From Hongsoonwoonella zoysiae (GTDB lineage Bacteria > Pseudomonadota > Alphaproteobacteria > Rhizobiales > Stappiaceae): a DNA stretch of 64,000 bases. Each line of letters starts with the position of its first letter. Within the stretch, counting starts at the first letter, position 1. The stretch covers positions 574,236 to 638,235 of the forward strand of contig NZ_JABRXF010000001.1 in NCBI RefSeq assembly GCF_013266695.1, written 5' to 3'. Below the pieces are notes generated by a model. The model did no database searches and had not been told where the DNA came from. It saw only the letters and a program-made list of their open reading frames with translations. Of this stretch, positions 30,908 through 39,842 are shown one piece after another. The position numbers and the translations under genes are program-made.

Positions 30908-31839
30908 TTCGCATCCTCCCCGAGACGCACCTTGCCGACGGTGAGCGTCAGCACCACCAGCACGGCAATGATCATGAAGAGCATGGTCGAGGCGGCCGAT
31001 CCGTAGCCCACTTCCTGGAAGTCGACCAGTTGCTGGCGCGCATAGACCGACATGGTCATGGTTTCGCGCGAGTTGGAGGTGAGCACGTAGATCAGGTCGA
31101 AGATGCGCAGCGCGTCGAGGCCGCGGAAGATGAGCGCCACCACCAGCGCCGGGCGGATGAGCGGCAGCGTGACCTTGAAGAAGACCCTGACCGGGTGGAT
31201 GCCGTCGACCTTCGCTGCCTCATAGCAGTCTGTCGGCAGGATCTGGAGGCCAGCCAGAATGAGGAGCGCCATGAAGGGCGTCGTCTTCCAGACATCCACC
31301 ATGATGACCGCCCACATCGCGGTATCGGGCGAGGCGGTCCAGGCGATGGGCTGGGAAATAATGCCGATGCCCATCAGGATTTCATTGAGGATGCCGAACT
31401 GGTCATGCAGCATCCAGCCCCACATCTTGGCGGAAACGATCGTCGGGATCGCCCAGGGGATCAGGATCGCCGCGCGCAGGTATCCGCGCCCCTTGAAGGC
31501 GGTGTTGAGGGTGAGCGCCACGATCATGCCGAAGACGGTCTCAAGCGCGACCGAAACCACGGTGAACCAGATCGTGTTCCACACCGCGTTCCACCAGTCG
31601 GGGTCGACGAGCAGGCCGTACCATTCCCCCTCGTAATACTCCAGGAAGTTCGCGAGACCGATGAACCGGGTGTTGTCGAGCGCGGAAAGATTGGCGTCGG
31701 TGAAGGCGAAATAGATCGTGCGGATGAGCGGCCAGCCGGCAACCAGCGCCAGTACGATCATCATCGGCGTCAGGAAAATCCATGCGGACCTGACGCGCGC
31801 GCGGGTCAGTTCCGACGCGCTTGCTGCGGCAACGGACAT
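30904..31839 (-). CDS. aglF: Alpha-glucoside ABC transporter permease (MalF-like)
   Basis: 311 residues from ATG 31839, which has AAGGGGGT upstream; a longer frame begins at 31875 without a ribosome site. Six helices are seen, with the EAA-type loop YEAAKVDGIHPVRVFFKVT and LPLIRPALVVALIFR. Lies 82 bases after aglE, with which it forms the alpha-glucoside transporter. Confidence 0.9.
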   Translation of the reverse strand: MSVAAASASELTRARVRSAWIFLTPMMIVLALVAGWPLIRTIYFAFTDANLSALDNTRFIGLANFLEYYEGEWYGLLVDPDWWNAVWNTIWFTVVSVALETVFGMIVALTLNTAFKGRGYLRAAILIPWAIPTIVSAKMWGWMLHDQFGILNEILMGIGIISQPIAWTASPDTAMWAVIMVDVWKTTPFMALLILAGLQILPTDCYEAAKVDGIHPVRVFFKVTLPLIRPALVVALIFRGLDALRIFDLIYVLTSNSRETMTMSVYARQQLVDFQEVGYGSAASTMLFMIIAVLVVLTLTVGKVRLGEDAK

Positions 31840-31921
31840 GGCCACCCCCTTCGGTTTCGCGAAAGCCCGGTTCATCGGAGACCGGCGCCACCCGAAGACC
31901 GTGCGGCGCCGGTATTGGCGC

Positions 31922-33193
31922 CTACCAGCCGCGCCGGCTCATGCGCTTGAGAGAACGCTCAAGATCGGAAAGCGCGTCTTCGGGCGACTTCGTGCCGGAA
32001 AGCACTGCGTGGGTTTCGTTCCAGAACTCGTTGGAAACCTGGTTGTAGGTCGTTCCGGTGACCCGCGACGGGCGGGCGACCGCATTCACGAACGTGTCAT
32101 AGAGCTCGCCGAAGAAGGGATTGGCCTCAAGCACTTCCTGGTCCTCGTAAAGGGCGGCAATCGTCGGATTATAGGCCCCCTTCACGGCGCGGCGCTTCTG
32201 CTCGTCGTAGCTCGTCAGGTACATGACGAGATCGGCGGCCACTTCAGGGTTTTTGGAGTATTTGGAAACCGCAAGCTGCCAGCCGCCGAGCGTTCCGGTG
32301 TGCTTACCGTCGCTGCCGCCCTTCGGCAGGGCCGTGACGCCGATCTTGCCCTTCACCGGGCTGTCCACGGAGTTGCCGAGCGCCCAGGCGTAGGGCCAGT
32401 TGCGCATAAAGACCGCGTTACCGGACTGGAAGACGCCGCGCGCTTCCTCTTCCGCGTAGTTGAGCACGCCCTCGGGCGCGATATTGCCGACCCAGCTTCC
32501 GGCAACCTTCAGCGCCGCCAGCGCGCTCTCGTTGTTGACGGTGACGTCGCCTTCGGCATTGACGATCGTTCCGCCGCCATAAGCGTCGATCCATTCAAGC
32601 GCATCGCAGGTCAGCCCTTCATAGGCCTTGCCCTGGAAAACGAAGCCCCACATGCCGTCGTTGCCCTCCGCCCGTTCGGCATCCTGGATTTTCTTCGCCG
32701 TCGCCGTCATCTCCTCCCAGGTTTGCGGCACGTCTTCGCCGTGCTTTTCCAGAAGGTCGGAGCGGTAGTAGAGGACGCCGGCATCCGTGAACCACGGCAT
32801 GGCGACAAGCTTGCCCTCGACGGTGTTGTTTTCGATGATCGAGGAGAAGTGCTCCTTCTCCGCTCCAACGGAATAAGGCGCCAGGTCGATGAAATGCGAG
32901 CCAAGGATGCCCGGCCAGATCACGTCGATCTGGAACACGTCGATATCGTCCGCCCCGGCGGCCAGAAGCTGCTGGTAGAGCGCCAGCCGTTCGGTCGTCG
33001 AATTCGGCGTCGAGACGACGACGACCTCATTGCCGGTCTTATTCGCCCAGGCGTCGGCCGCCTCGCGACAAAGCTCGAGTTCCTGCCCCACCGCACCGCA
33101 TGAGATGGAAACGCTTGCCGCCGTTACCGGACTTGCGGTCAAAACTGCTGCCAGTGCCAGCGCGGACGCGCCGAACAATGCTTGGAATTTCAT
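31922..33193 (-). CDS. aglE: Alpha-glucoside ABC transporter binding protein
   Basis: 423-residue SBP_bac_1 protein with a signal peptide (MKFQALFGASALALAAVL..., cleavage near VTAAS). Conserved features include QIDVIWPGILGSHFIDLAPY and MPWFTDAGVLYYRSDLLEKHGEDVPQTW in segments. It is the first gene of aglEFGAK, transcribed away from aglR. Control by AglR through CAAAGCGCTTTG operators in the 356-base divergent region is inferred. Confidence 0.92.
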   Translation of the reverse strand: MKFQALFGASALALAAVLTASPVTAASVSISCGAVGQELELCREAADAWANKTGNEVVVVSTPNSTTERLALYQQLLAAGADDIDVFQIDVIWPGILGSHFIDLAPYSVGAEKEHFSSIIENNTVEGKLVAMPWFTDAGVLYYRSDLLEKHGEDVPQTWEEMTATAKKIQDAERAEGNDGMWGFVFQGKAYEGLTCDALEWIDAYGGGTIVNAEGDVTVNNESALAALKVAGSWVGNIAPEGVLNYAEEEARGVFQSGNAVFMRNWPYAWALGNSVDSPVKGKIGVTALPKGGSDGKHTGTLGGWQLAVSKYSKNPEVAADLVMYLTSYDEQKRRAVKGAYNPTIAALYEDQEVLEANPFFGELYDTFVNAVARPSRVTGTTYNQVSNEFWNETHAVLSGTKSPEDALSDLERSLKRMSRRGW

Positions 33194-33344
33194 GATGCTC
33201 TCCTCCCGACTGAGATGCGCTTCAAAGCTTCACGCCAATTCCCGGCCCCGGCACCCAGACTGCGCCTGTAATGTCTGAATTCAGGCGCCGAATGACACGT
33301 CGACGAGCGAACGGGCTGAATTTCGACTTCGCAAACCCTTCTCC

Positions 33345-33356
33345 CAAAGCGCTTTG
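33345..33356. promoter_or_regulatory. LacI-type operator O1 in the aglE-aglR intergenic region
   Basis: CAAAGCGCTTTG, a perfect 12-bp palindrome (14 bp with flanking C/G, 33344-33357), with the central CG typical of LacI/GalR operators. It lies 152 bases upstream of aglE. Confidence 0.75.
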
Positions 33357-33529
33357 GAGAAAGCATAAGAGCATCGCCGAAAGCGAGTCAACTAGCACTT
33401 TTACGAGGCCAATTTCGTAAACGGCAAGCTCCTGCTGTTTCCTGTTGCCGTTCAGTGGATTTCCGGCAATCATGGTGGCATCGAACCAAAGGGGTGCGAG
33501 GCGCAAATTTGTACTGTAGCCGCAAAATC

Positions 33530-33541
33530 CAAAGCGCTTTG
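33530..33541. promoter_or_regulatory. LacI-type operator O2 next to the aglR start
   Basis: An identical CAAAGCGCTTTG palindrome, ending 8 bases before the aglR ATG and 185 bases from O1 centre to centre. Occupancy here would hinder aglR transcription or translation, so autoregulation is likely, and looping to O1 is possible. Confidence 0.75.
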
Positions 33542-33549
33542 AAGAAAAG

Positions 33550-34569
33550 ATGAAACTCAAGGACCTCGCCGAACACCTGCAGCTTTCGCAAACGACAGTT
33601 TCGCGCGCGCTCAACGGCTACCCGGAAGTTGCCGAGGAAACACGGCGGCGGATTGTCGAGGCGGCGAGGCGGTTCGGCTACACGCCGAACGCCGCGGCCC
33701 GGCGTCTGGCGACGGGGCGGACGGGCAGCGTCGCGATCCTGTTTCCCGCCGAGCGGAACCTGCTCGTGGATCCGCATTTTTCCGATTTTCTCGCAGGTCT
33801 TGCCGAAAAATTCGGCGAAGCGGACATGGATCTTTCCCTGAAAGCGACCCGCAAGACCGAGGAGCTTGATACCTACCGCCATCTGGCGACCATGGGCCGC
33901 GTCGACGGCTTCATCGTCTCTTCCCCGCGAAGCCACGACGAACGTCTTTCCCTGCTTGCCGGGCTGAACATGCCCTTCGCCGTTCACGGCCGCTCGCAAG
34001 ATGGCCTGGACTTTCCTTATTTCGATATCGACAACGAAGGCGCATTCCGCCAGGCGACGGAGCTATTGCTCGACCTCGGCCACGAACGGATTGCGCTATT
34101 GAACGGCATCCGCGAACTCAATTTCGCCCAGGCGCGCGAAGAAGGCTTTCGCTTGGCCCTTGCCGGGCGCGGCCTGTCCGCCGACCCGGAGCTGATCTTC
34201 AATGGCCCGATGGTGGAGGAAATGGGCTACCGCCAGACATGCCATTTGATCGATCGCCCGGCCCCACCGACCGCGGTCCTGGCGGCAAGTGTCCTGCTCG
34301 CCTTCGGCGCCTATCGCGCCGCGCGGGATCGGGGGCTCACGATCGGCCGGGATATTTCCATTATCGCCCATGACGACGGTCTGCCGTTCCTCAAGGCCGA
34401 AACGCTGGAGCCGCCGCTTGCCGCCACCGTTTCCTCCATCAGGAACGGCGGTTACCGTCTGGCCGAAATCCTGCTCGGCCGAATCGCCGGAAAGCCGGCA
34501 AGCGAGCTCCAGGAAGTCGCACCGGTCGACCTCGTCTTTCGACCCTCGGTCGGGTCGGCCAGGAAATAG
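33550..34569 (+). CDS. aglR: LacI-family repressor of the alpha-glucoside operon
   Basis: 339 residues. The N-terminal helix-turn-helix is MKLKDLAEHLQLSQTTVSRAL with NGYPEVAEETRRRIVEAA and the hinge FGYTPNAAARRLATGRT, then a sugar-binding core (RQATELLLDLGHERIALLNG). Divergent from aglE, as in Sinorhizobium agl. Two identical LacI-type palindromes lie in the intervening region. The ribosome site is weak (AAGAAAAG), probably because the operator occupies this position. Ends 4 bases from the convergent ATPase gene. Confidence 0.9.
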   Translation: MKLKDLAEHLQLSQTTVSRALNGYPEVAEETRRRIVEAARRFGYTPNAAARRLATGRTGSVAILFPAERNLLVDPHFSDFLAGLAEKFGEADMDLSLKATRKTEELDTYRHLATMGRVDGFIVSSPRSHDERLSLLAGLNMPFAVHGRSQDGLDFPYFDIDNEGAFRQATELLLDLGHERIALLNGIRELNFAQAREEGFRLALAGRGLSADPELIFNGPMVEEMGYRQTCHLIDRPAPPTAVLAASVLLAFGAYRAARDRGLTIGRDISIIAHDDGLPFLKAETLEPPLAATVSSIRNGGYRLAEILLGRIAGKPASELQEVAPVDLVFRPSVGSARK

Positions 34570-34573
34570 CCGC

Positions 34574-35653
34574 TTATCTGAGTCGCAACCCGCCCTCGTC
34601 GAACACGCGGACATCGCTCAGGCTGAAAGCCGCCTCGACGGTTTCGCCCACCCTGTGCGTGTCGTATCCGCGCCGCTCCAGCACCACGATCTCGCCATCC
34701 GGCAAGCGCCCGTGAACATAGGACGTACCGCCCAGATGCTCGACCACTTCCACGGTGAGCGGCAGGCTGACATCCGCATCGCCGGACTTGTCCATATGCT
34801 CCGGGCGGATGCCGACGCGCACCGTCGTGCCGGATTTCAGCGCAGCACCTTCGATCGGCAGGTCGAGCGTCGGTCCGTCGCCGCCGAGCTTCACGCGGCC
34901 CGCGCCGCCATCGGTCGCGATCGCATTCAGGAAATTCATCTTCGGCGAGCCGATGAAGCCGGCGACGAAGGCATTCGCCGGGTTTTCGTAAAGCTCCAGC
35001 GGCGTTCCGAATTGCTCCACGCGGCCTGAGCGCAATACCACGATCTTGTCGGCCAGCGTCATGGCCTCCGTCTGATCGTGGGTGACATAGATCATCGTGT
35101 TTCCAAGTTCGCGGTGAAGCTTGGCAATTTCCACGCGCATCTGCACACGAAGCTCCGCATCGAGGTTGGAAAGCGGCTCGTCGAACAGGAACACGCGCGG
35201 GTTTCTTACGATTGCCCGGCCGATGGCAACCCGCTGGCGCTGGCCGCCGGAAAGCTGCGACGGTTTGCGGCGAAGCAGCGCGTCGAGCTGCAGGATTTCC
35301 GAAGCACGGCGCACGCGCCCGGCGATCTCCGCCTTCGGCGCTCCGGTCATCCTCAGGCCGAAGCTCATGTTCTCCTCCACCGTCATATGCGGATAGAGCG
35401 CATAGGACTGGAAAACCATGGCCACGCCGCGCTTGGCGGGATCGATCCCGGTCACCCGTTCGCCGCCGATCGTCACTTCGCCGGAGGTGACATCCTCCAG
35501 CCCCGCGATCATGCGCAGGAGCGTGGACTTGCCGCAGCCTGAAGGACCCACGAAAACGACGAAATCGCCATCCTCGATCTCAAGATCGACACCATGAATG
35601 ACGTCCGTCGTGCCGAAAGTCTTGCGCACTCCCTCAAGTTCCACCCGGGCCAT
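34574..35653 (-). CDS. UgpC/MsmK-type sugar ABC transporter ATP-binding protein
   Basis: 359 residues from ATG 35653 (GGGAGGAC upstream). Complete ATPase motifs: [73 protein letters not shown], and a C-terminal domain with VGIRPEHMD. The galactoside transporter at 36739-39829 has no ATPase of its own, so this gene, 1.1 kb away on the other strand, probably serves it. It could also be shared with other CUT1 systems, as UgpC-type ATPases are. Confidence 0.88.
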   Translation of the reverse strand: MARVELEGVRKTFGTTDVIHGVDLEIEDGDFVVFVGPSGCGKSTLLRMIAGLEDVTSGEVTIGGERVTGIDPAKRGVAMVFQSYALYPHMTVEENMSFGLRMTGAPKAEIAGRVRRASEILQLDALLRRKPSQLSGGQRQRVAIGRAIVRNPRVFLFDEPLSNLDAELRVQMRVEIAKLHRELGNTMIYVTHDQTEAMTLADKIVVLRSGRVEQFGTPLELYENPANAFVAGFIGSPKMNFLNAIATDGGAGRVKLGGDGPTLDLPIEGAALKSGTTVRVGIRPEHMDKSGDADVSLPLTVEVVEHLGGTSYVHGRLPDGEIVVLERRGYDTHRVGETVEAAFSLSDVRVFDEGGLRLR

Positions 35654-35692
35654 TGAATGTCCTCCCAAACAATCCTGTCACTAATGCTATTG

Positions 35693-36529
35693 TCAGCGGT
35701 CGAGAAACTGGACCTCCGCGGCGCGCGCAATGCGATGCGCGGTCTTCTGCAGTTGAGGCACCATCGCCTCCAGCTTTTCAATCGAGCCCGCAAGCGTCGT
35801 CGTCGTAACCGAAAGTCCGCCGATCAACGCGCCCCCGACTGACAAAATCGGCACGGCGACACAGATGATCGAAGGCTCGTGCTCCTCATTGTCGAAGGCG
35901 TAGCCACGTTCGCGGATTTCGGCCAATTCCGCCTCAAGTGCCGCGCGGTCGATCAACGTTTTTGGCGTGTGACGGTAGAAGGCCTGCCGGTCCAACGCCT
36001 CGCAAAGCCGCTCCGGTGGCAGGTTTGCCAGCATCGCTTTTCCAATGCCCGTGCAATAGGCCGGACCGATGCGCCCGGGGCGGGAAAACATCTCGATTCC
36101 GTGGGTACGGTTGCGTTTGTCGAGGTAGAGCACCTGGCCGCTCTCAAGGCAGCCGAGATGAACGGTCATGCCGAGTTCTGCCGAAAGCTCTTCGATATAG
36201 GGCCCGCCCACCTGCGCGAGCGAGGCATCCTGCCATGCGCCGTGAGCGAGCCTGATCAGGCGAAGGCCGAGGCGATAGCGCTGCGCGCGAGCATCGTGGG
36301 CGACCATCCCCTCCTGCTCAAGTTGCCGCAGAAGACGGTGCAGCGTCGCCTTTGGAAACCCGCTTGCGCGCTGCAACTCCGCGAACCGCGCCGGGCCGTC
36401 GCTTGCCGCAATAGCGTCGAGCAGAAAAAACGCCTTGGAAATGGGGCTTGAAAGGTCGCTGCCACGGGCTGCACCCGCATCCGAATGCATGTCCTTTCCG
36501 CCTGTTTTCAGCGCTTCCGCTTCTCGCAT
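35693..36529 (-). CDS. IclR-family transcriptional regulator
   Basis: 278 residues with an N-terminal winged helix (ELQRASGFPKATLHRLLRQL) and the IclR effector domain (GPAYCTGIGKAMLANLP, FDNEEHEPSIICVAVPI). ATG 36529 has GCAGGAGCAG upstream; 36490 is an alternative. It is divergent from the galactoside operon and probably controls it, with galactose or a De Ley-Doudoroff intermediate as a likely effector. It may also transcribe on into the ATPase gene 39 bases downstream. Confidence 0.87.
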   Translation of the reverse strand: MREAEALKTGGKDMHSDAGAARGSDLSSPISKAFFLLDAIAASDGPARFAELQRASGFPKATLHRLLRQLEQEGMVAHDARAQRYRLGLRLIRLAHGAWQDASLAQVGGPYIEELSAELGMTVHLGCLESGQVLYLDKRNRTHGIEMFSRPGRIGPAYCTGIGKAMLANLPPERLCEALDRQAFYRHTPKTLIDRAALEAELAEIRERGYAFDNEEHEPSIICVAVPILSVGGALIGGLSVTTTTLAGSIEKLEAMVPQLQKTAHRIARAAEVQFLDR

Positions 36530-36547
36530 CGAACTGCTCCTGCCGTC

Positions 36548-36576
36548 TTGACAGTCCTAAGCACTCTTCTTAAGAT
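36548..36576 (+). promoter_or_regulatory. Sigma-70-type promoter for the galactoside operon
   Basis: TTGACA (36548-36553), exact 17-base spacer, TAAGAT (36571-36576), pointing at the binding-protein gene 162 bases downstream. The -35 sits only 19 bases from the iclR start. Confidence 0.6.
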
Positions 36577-36654
36577 TTTCAATAGTCGAAACTTAGTTCC
36601 ATTGAATGAGACTTTAATATTCCCGTCAAGCGGAACCTTCCGGTGTCTCGGCAC

Positions 36655-36675
36655 TTGTTTCGACGTTTGTTTCGA
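36655..36675. repeat. Direct repeat TTGTTTCGA in the galactoside leader
   Basis: TTGTTTCGA at 36655-36663 and 36667-36675 (12-base period), with an inverted core TCGAAA at 36586-36591. Candidate IclR-family regulator site downstream of the promoter; no consensus was verified. Confidence 0.4.
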
Positions 36676-36738
36676 AATCGGGAGAACGAGCCCGGCACCG
36701 CCGGGAAACACGCCGCGCCAGCGGCATTGGGAGGAAAC

Positions 36739-37983
36739 ATGTTCTCAAGGAAATCCGCCGGTCAGCCGGCCATGCTCGCCGCCGTCCTGTCGCTCGGCCT
36801 GGCCGCTTCGGCGCACGCCGGCACGCTCGTGATCAACACCGACACTTCGGATCCGGCCCCCAAGGCCGCTTTCGAAGCCGCGATCGAAGGTTTCAAGGCC
36901 GAAAACCCAGACGTCGAGGTCAAGTGGAACATCTTCGATCACGAGGGTTACAAGACGTCGATCCGCAACTTCCTGACGGCCGAAGCGCCCGATATCGCCG
37001 CCTGGTATGCCGGAAACCGGATGGCGCCCTTCGTCAATGCCGGCCTTTTCGAGGATGTAAGCGACGTCTGGGAGGGAAACGGGCTGAACGAAAGCCTCGC
37101 CTCCGCCGCCTCCTCGATGACGATCGACGGAAAGAAATGGGGCGTTCCCTACACCTACTACCAGTGGGGTATCTATTATCGTCAGGATATCTTTGACGAT
37201 CTCGGCATCGAGGTTCCGAAGACCTGGGACGAACTGAAGGCGGCAGCCGCAAAACTCAAGGAAAACGGCATCACGCCGTTCGCCATCGGCTCCAAGGCGC
37301 TGTGGCCGACGGGCGGCTGGTTCGACTACATGAACCTGCGCGTCAACGGCTACGAGTTCCACATGGACCTTACGGCCGGAAAGGTTCCCTATACCGACCC
37401 GAAGGTCGTCGAGGTGTTCGACAAGTGGTCGGAGCTGGTTGAACCTGGTTATTTCCTTGAAAACCACGCCGCCTACGACTGGCAGGAGGCCGTGCCTTTC
37501 TTCGTCAACGGCGAGGCGGCGATGTATCTGATGGGCAATTTCGCCGTCGACCTCTTCAAGTCCGGCGGACTTACCGAAGATCAGCTCGGCTTCATGCAAT
37601 TCCCGGAAATCACGCCGGGGCTACCCAAGGCCGAGGACGCGCCGACCGACACGATCCACATTCCGGCGAACGCCAGCAACAAGGAAGACGCGAAGAAATT
37701 CCTGGCCTATGTCGCCCGCGCCGAAGTCCAGACGCAGATGAACGAGATCCTTGGTCAGTTGCCGACCAACAAGGGCTCGAAGCGTCCGGAGGACAAATAC
37801 CTGAGCCAGGGCTTCGAGATGCTGTCGGAAGCTTATGCTCTCGCGCAGTTCTATGATCGTGATGCCCGTGCGGAAATGGCGAAAGCCGGTATGGAAGGCT
37901 TCCAGGAATTCATGGTGAAGCCCGGCAACCAGGACCGGATTCTCGAGCGTCTCGAGAAGATTCGTTCCCGCGTCTACAAGTAG
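36739..37983 (+). CDS. Galactoside-type sugar ABC transporter binding protein
   Basis: 414-residue SBP_bac_1 (CUT1) protein; ATG 36739 follows GGGAGGAAAC, and a signal peptide ends near AHAGT. Conserved pieces include WGVPYTYYQWGIYYRQDIFD and PFFVNGEAAMYLMGNFAVDL. First gene of an operon with two permeases, alpha- and beta-galactosidases and KDPGal enzymes, so the ligand is predicted to be an alpha- or beta-galactoside (melibiose, raffinose, lactose type). Confidence 0.85.
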   Translation: MFSRKSAGQPAMLAAVLSLGLAASAHAGTLVINTDTSDPAPKAAFEAAIEGFKAENPDVEVKWNIFDHEGYKTSIRNFLTAEAPDIAAWYAGNRMAPFVNAGLFEDVSDVWEGNGLNESLASAASSMTIDGKKWGVPYTYYQWGIYYRQDIFDDLGIEVPKTWDELKAAAAKLKENGITPFAIGSKALWPTGGWFDYMNLRVNGYEFHMDLTAGKVPYTDPKVVEVFDKWSELVEPGYFLENHAAYDWQEAVPFFVNGEAAMYLMGNFAVDLFKSGGLTEDQLGFMQFPEITPGLPKAEDAPTDTIHIPANASNKEDAKKFLAYVARAEVQTQMNEILGQLPTNKGSKRPEDKYLSQGFEMLSEAYALAQFYDRDARAEMAKAGMEGFQEFMVKPGNQDRILERLEKIRSRVYK

Positions 37984-38060
37984 CCGTAAGATGAATGATG
38001 CCGGGCGGCGCTTTCCGCCCGGCCTTTCCTTCTCTTGAGGTCCATCGAAAGGCGGCAGGG

Positions 38061-38978
38061 ATGAACCGGCCAGCGGCCATATCCGGCACCACGACATTCT
38101 GGCAGCGTCACCAGCGCCAGGCCGCGCCATGGCTGTTTCTTGCTCCGGGCGCCTTCATGTTTCTCGTCTACGTGATCCTGCCGATCTTTCAATCCATGTG
38201 GATCAGCCTCTACGAGTGGGACGGCATCGGCGAAAAGACGTTCATCGGGATTGCCAATTACGTCGAGCTTTTCGACGACGACGCATTCTATACGTCGTTG
38301 AAAAACAACGTGATATGGCTCGTCCTCTATATGCTCGCCGTGCCGGCGGGGCTGTTCGTGGCGCTTTTTTTGAACCAGACCGTCTTCGGCATCCGCCTCA
38401 TAAAGTCGCTGTTCTTCTTTCCCTTCGTCCTCAGCCAGGTGGTCGTCGGCCTCGTTTTCGCATGGTTCTACGACCCTTCCTTCGGCCTTCTGGCGCAGGT
38501 TTTCGAGGCTTTCGGGCTGAAGCCCATCGCGGTTCTGGCGGATGAGGACTACGTCACCTACGGCATCATCGTCGCAGGCCTCTGGCCGCAGATCGCCTAC
38601 TGCATGATCCTCTATCTCACTGGTTTGAATAATATTTCTCCGGAGCAGATCGAGGCCGGCCGTCTCGACGGCGCGAAAGGCATCCGCATGCTCTGGCATG
38701 TCGTCCTGCCGCAACTCCGGCCCGCGACTTTCATCGCCGTCGTCGTCACGGTGATCGGCGCGCTGCGCTCCTTCGATCTCGTATCGATCATGACCGACGG
38801 CGGCCCATATGGGTCGAGCCGCGTACTGGCCTACTACATGTATGAACAGGCGCTCTCGGAATATGGCTTCCGCATGGGCTACGGGGCGGCGATCGCCGTC
38901 GTGCTCTTCGCCATCATGATGGTCTACATCACGGTCTTCCTTGTGCGGATGTTCTCCGAAGAGCGGGGGGCGCGCTGA
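38061..38978 (+). CDS. Sugar ABC transporter permease (MalF/UgpA-like)
   Basis: 305 residues from ATG 38061 (GGCAGGG upstream); an ATG at 37995 would add a stretch with no helix or ribosome site. Six helices are seen, with EAA loop IEAGRLDGAKGIRMLWHVV followed by LPQLRPATFIAVV. Its stop overlaps the next permease start (TGATG). Confidence 0.9.
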   Translation: MNRPAAISGTTTFWQRHQRQAAPWLFLAPGAFMFLVYVILPIFQSMWISLYEWDGIGEKTFIGIANYVELFDDDAFYTSLKNNVIWLVLYMLAVPAGLFVALFLNQTVFGIRLIKSLFFFPFVLSQVVVGLVFAWFYDPSFGLLAQVFEAFGLKPIAVLADEDYVTYGIIVAGLWPQIAYCMILYLTGLNNISPEQIEAGRLDGAKGIRMLWHVVLPQLRPATFIAVVVTVIGALRSFDLVSIMTDGGPYGSSRVLAYYMYEQALSEYGFRMGYGAAIAVVLFAIMMVYITVFLVRMFSEERGAR

Positions 38979-39829
38979 TGTTCCCGGCGCCAATCGAGAA
39001 GTCGGGCGCGCATTGGCGCGGAGTTTACAAGGTAGCCCTGCCGGTTTCTCTGTTCCTCTGGCTTATTCCGCTGCTTGCGGTGATGCTGACCTCGATCCGT
39101 TCGGCGGGAGATCTTGCCGCCGGCAATTATTGGGGCTGGCCGCGCGACTTTCATCTTCTTGAAAACTATACCGCGATTTTCGAAAACTCGCCGATCGGCG
39201 CCTATATCCTGAATTCCTTCAAGGTCACGATCCCGACCGTCATTGGCGCCGTCGGCCTTTCCTGCCTGACGGGCTTTGCCTTCGGCATCTATCGTTTCAA
39301 GGGTAACCTGGCGCTCTTCTTCATGTTCGTTGCCGGAAATTTCGTTCCTTTTCAGATACTTATGGTTCCGGTTCGCGACATGACGCTGAACCTCGGTCTT
39401 TACGACACGACCGCTGGACTGGTGCTGTTCCATGTCGCTTTCCAGACCGGGTTCTGTACGCTTTTCATGCGCAACTTCATCCGCGCGCTTCCCTTTGAAC
39501 TCATTGAAGCCGCGAGGGTAGAAGGCGTTTCGGAATGGCAGATTTTCACCCGCGTCGTCATGCCGCTGATGCGGCCTGCGATTGCCGCCCTTTCCGTTCT
39601 CGTCTTCACATTCATCTGGAACGATTACTTCTGGGCGACGGTGCTGGTGCAGGGAAAGCACGCCTTGCCCGTGACCGCAGGGCTATATTCCCTAAACGGT
39701 CAATGGCTTGCGGCGTGGCACCTGGTCTCCGCCGGTTCTATCGTCGCCGCCCTTCCGCCGGTGATCATGTTTTTCCTGATGCAGAAACACTTCATCGCCG
39801 GGCTGACCCTCGGCGCGACCAAGGGCTGA
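38978..39829 (+). CDS. Sugar ABC transporter permease (MalG/UgpE-like)
   Basis: 283 residues, six helices, EAA loop LIEAARVEGVSEWQIFTRV followed by VMPLMRPAIAALSV, and the typical C-terminus KHFIAGLTLGATKG. Pairs with the preceding permease; the alpha-galactosidase begins 13 bases downstream. Confidence 0.9.
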   Translation: MFPAPIEKSGAHWRGVYKVALPVSLFLWLIPLLAVMLTSIRSAGDLAAGNYWGWPRDFHLLENYTAIFENSPIGAYILNSFKVTIPTVIGAVGLSCLTGFAFGIYRFKGNLALFFMFVAGNFVPFQILMVPVRDMTLNLGLYDTTAGLVLFHVAFQTGFCTLFMRNFIRALPFELIEAARVEGVSEWQIFTRVVMPLMRPAIAALSVLVFTFIWNDYFWATVLVQGKHALPVTAGLYSLNGQWLAAWHLVSAGSIVAALPPVIMFFLMQKHFIAGLTLGATKG

Positions 39830-39842
39830 TGCGGGGTTCGCC

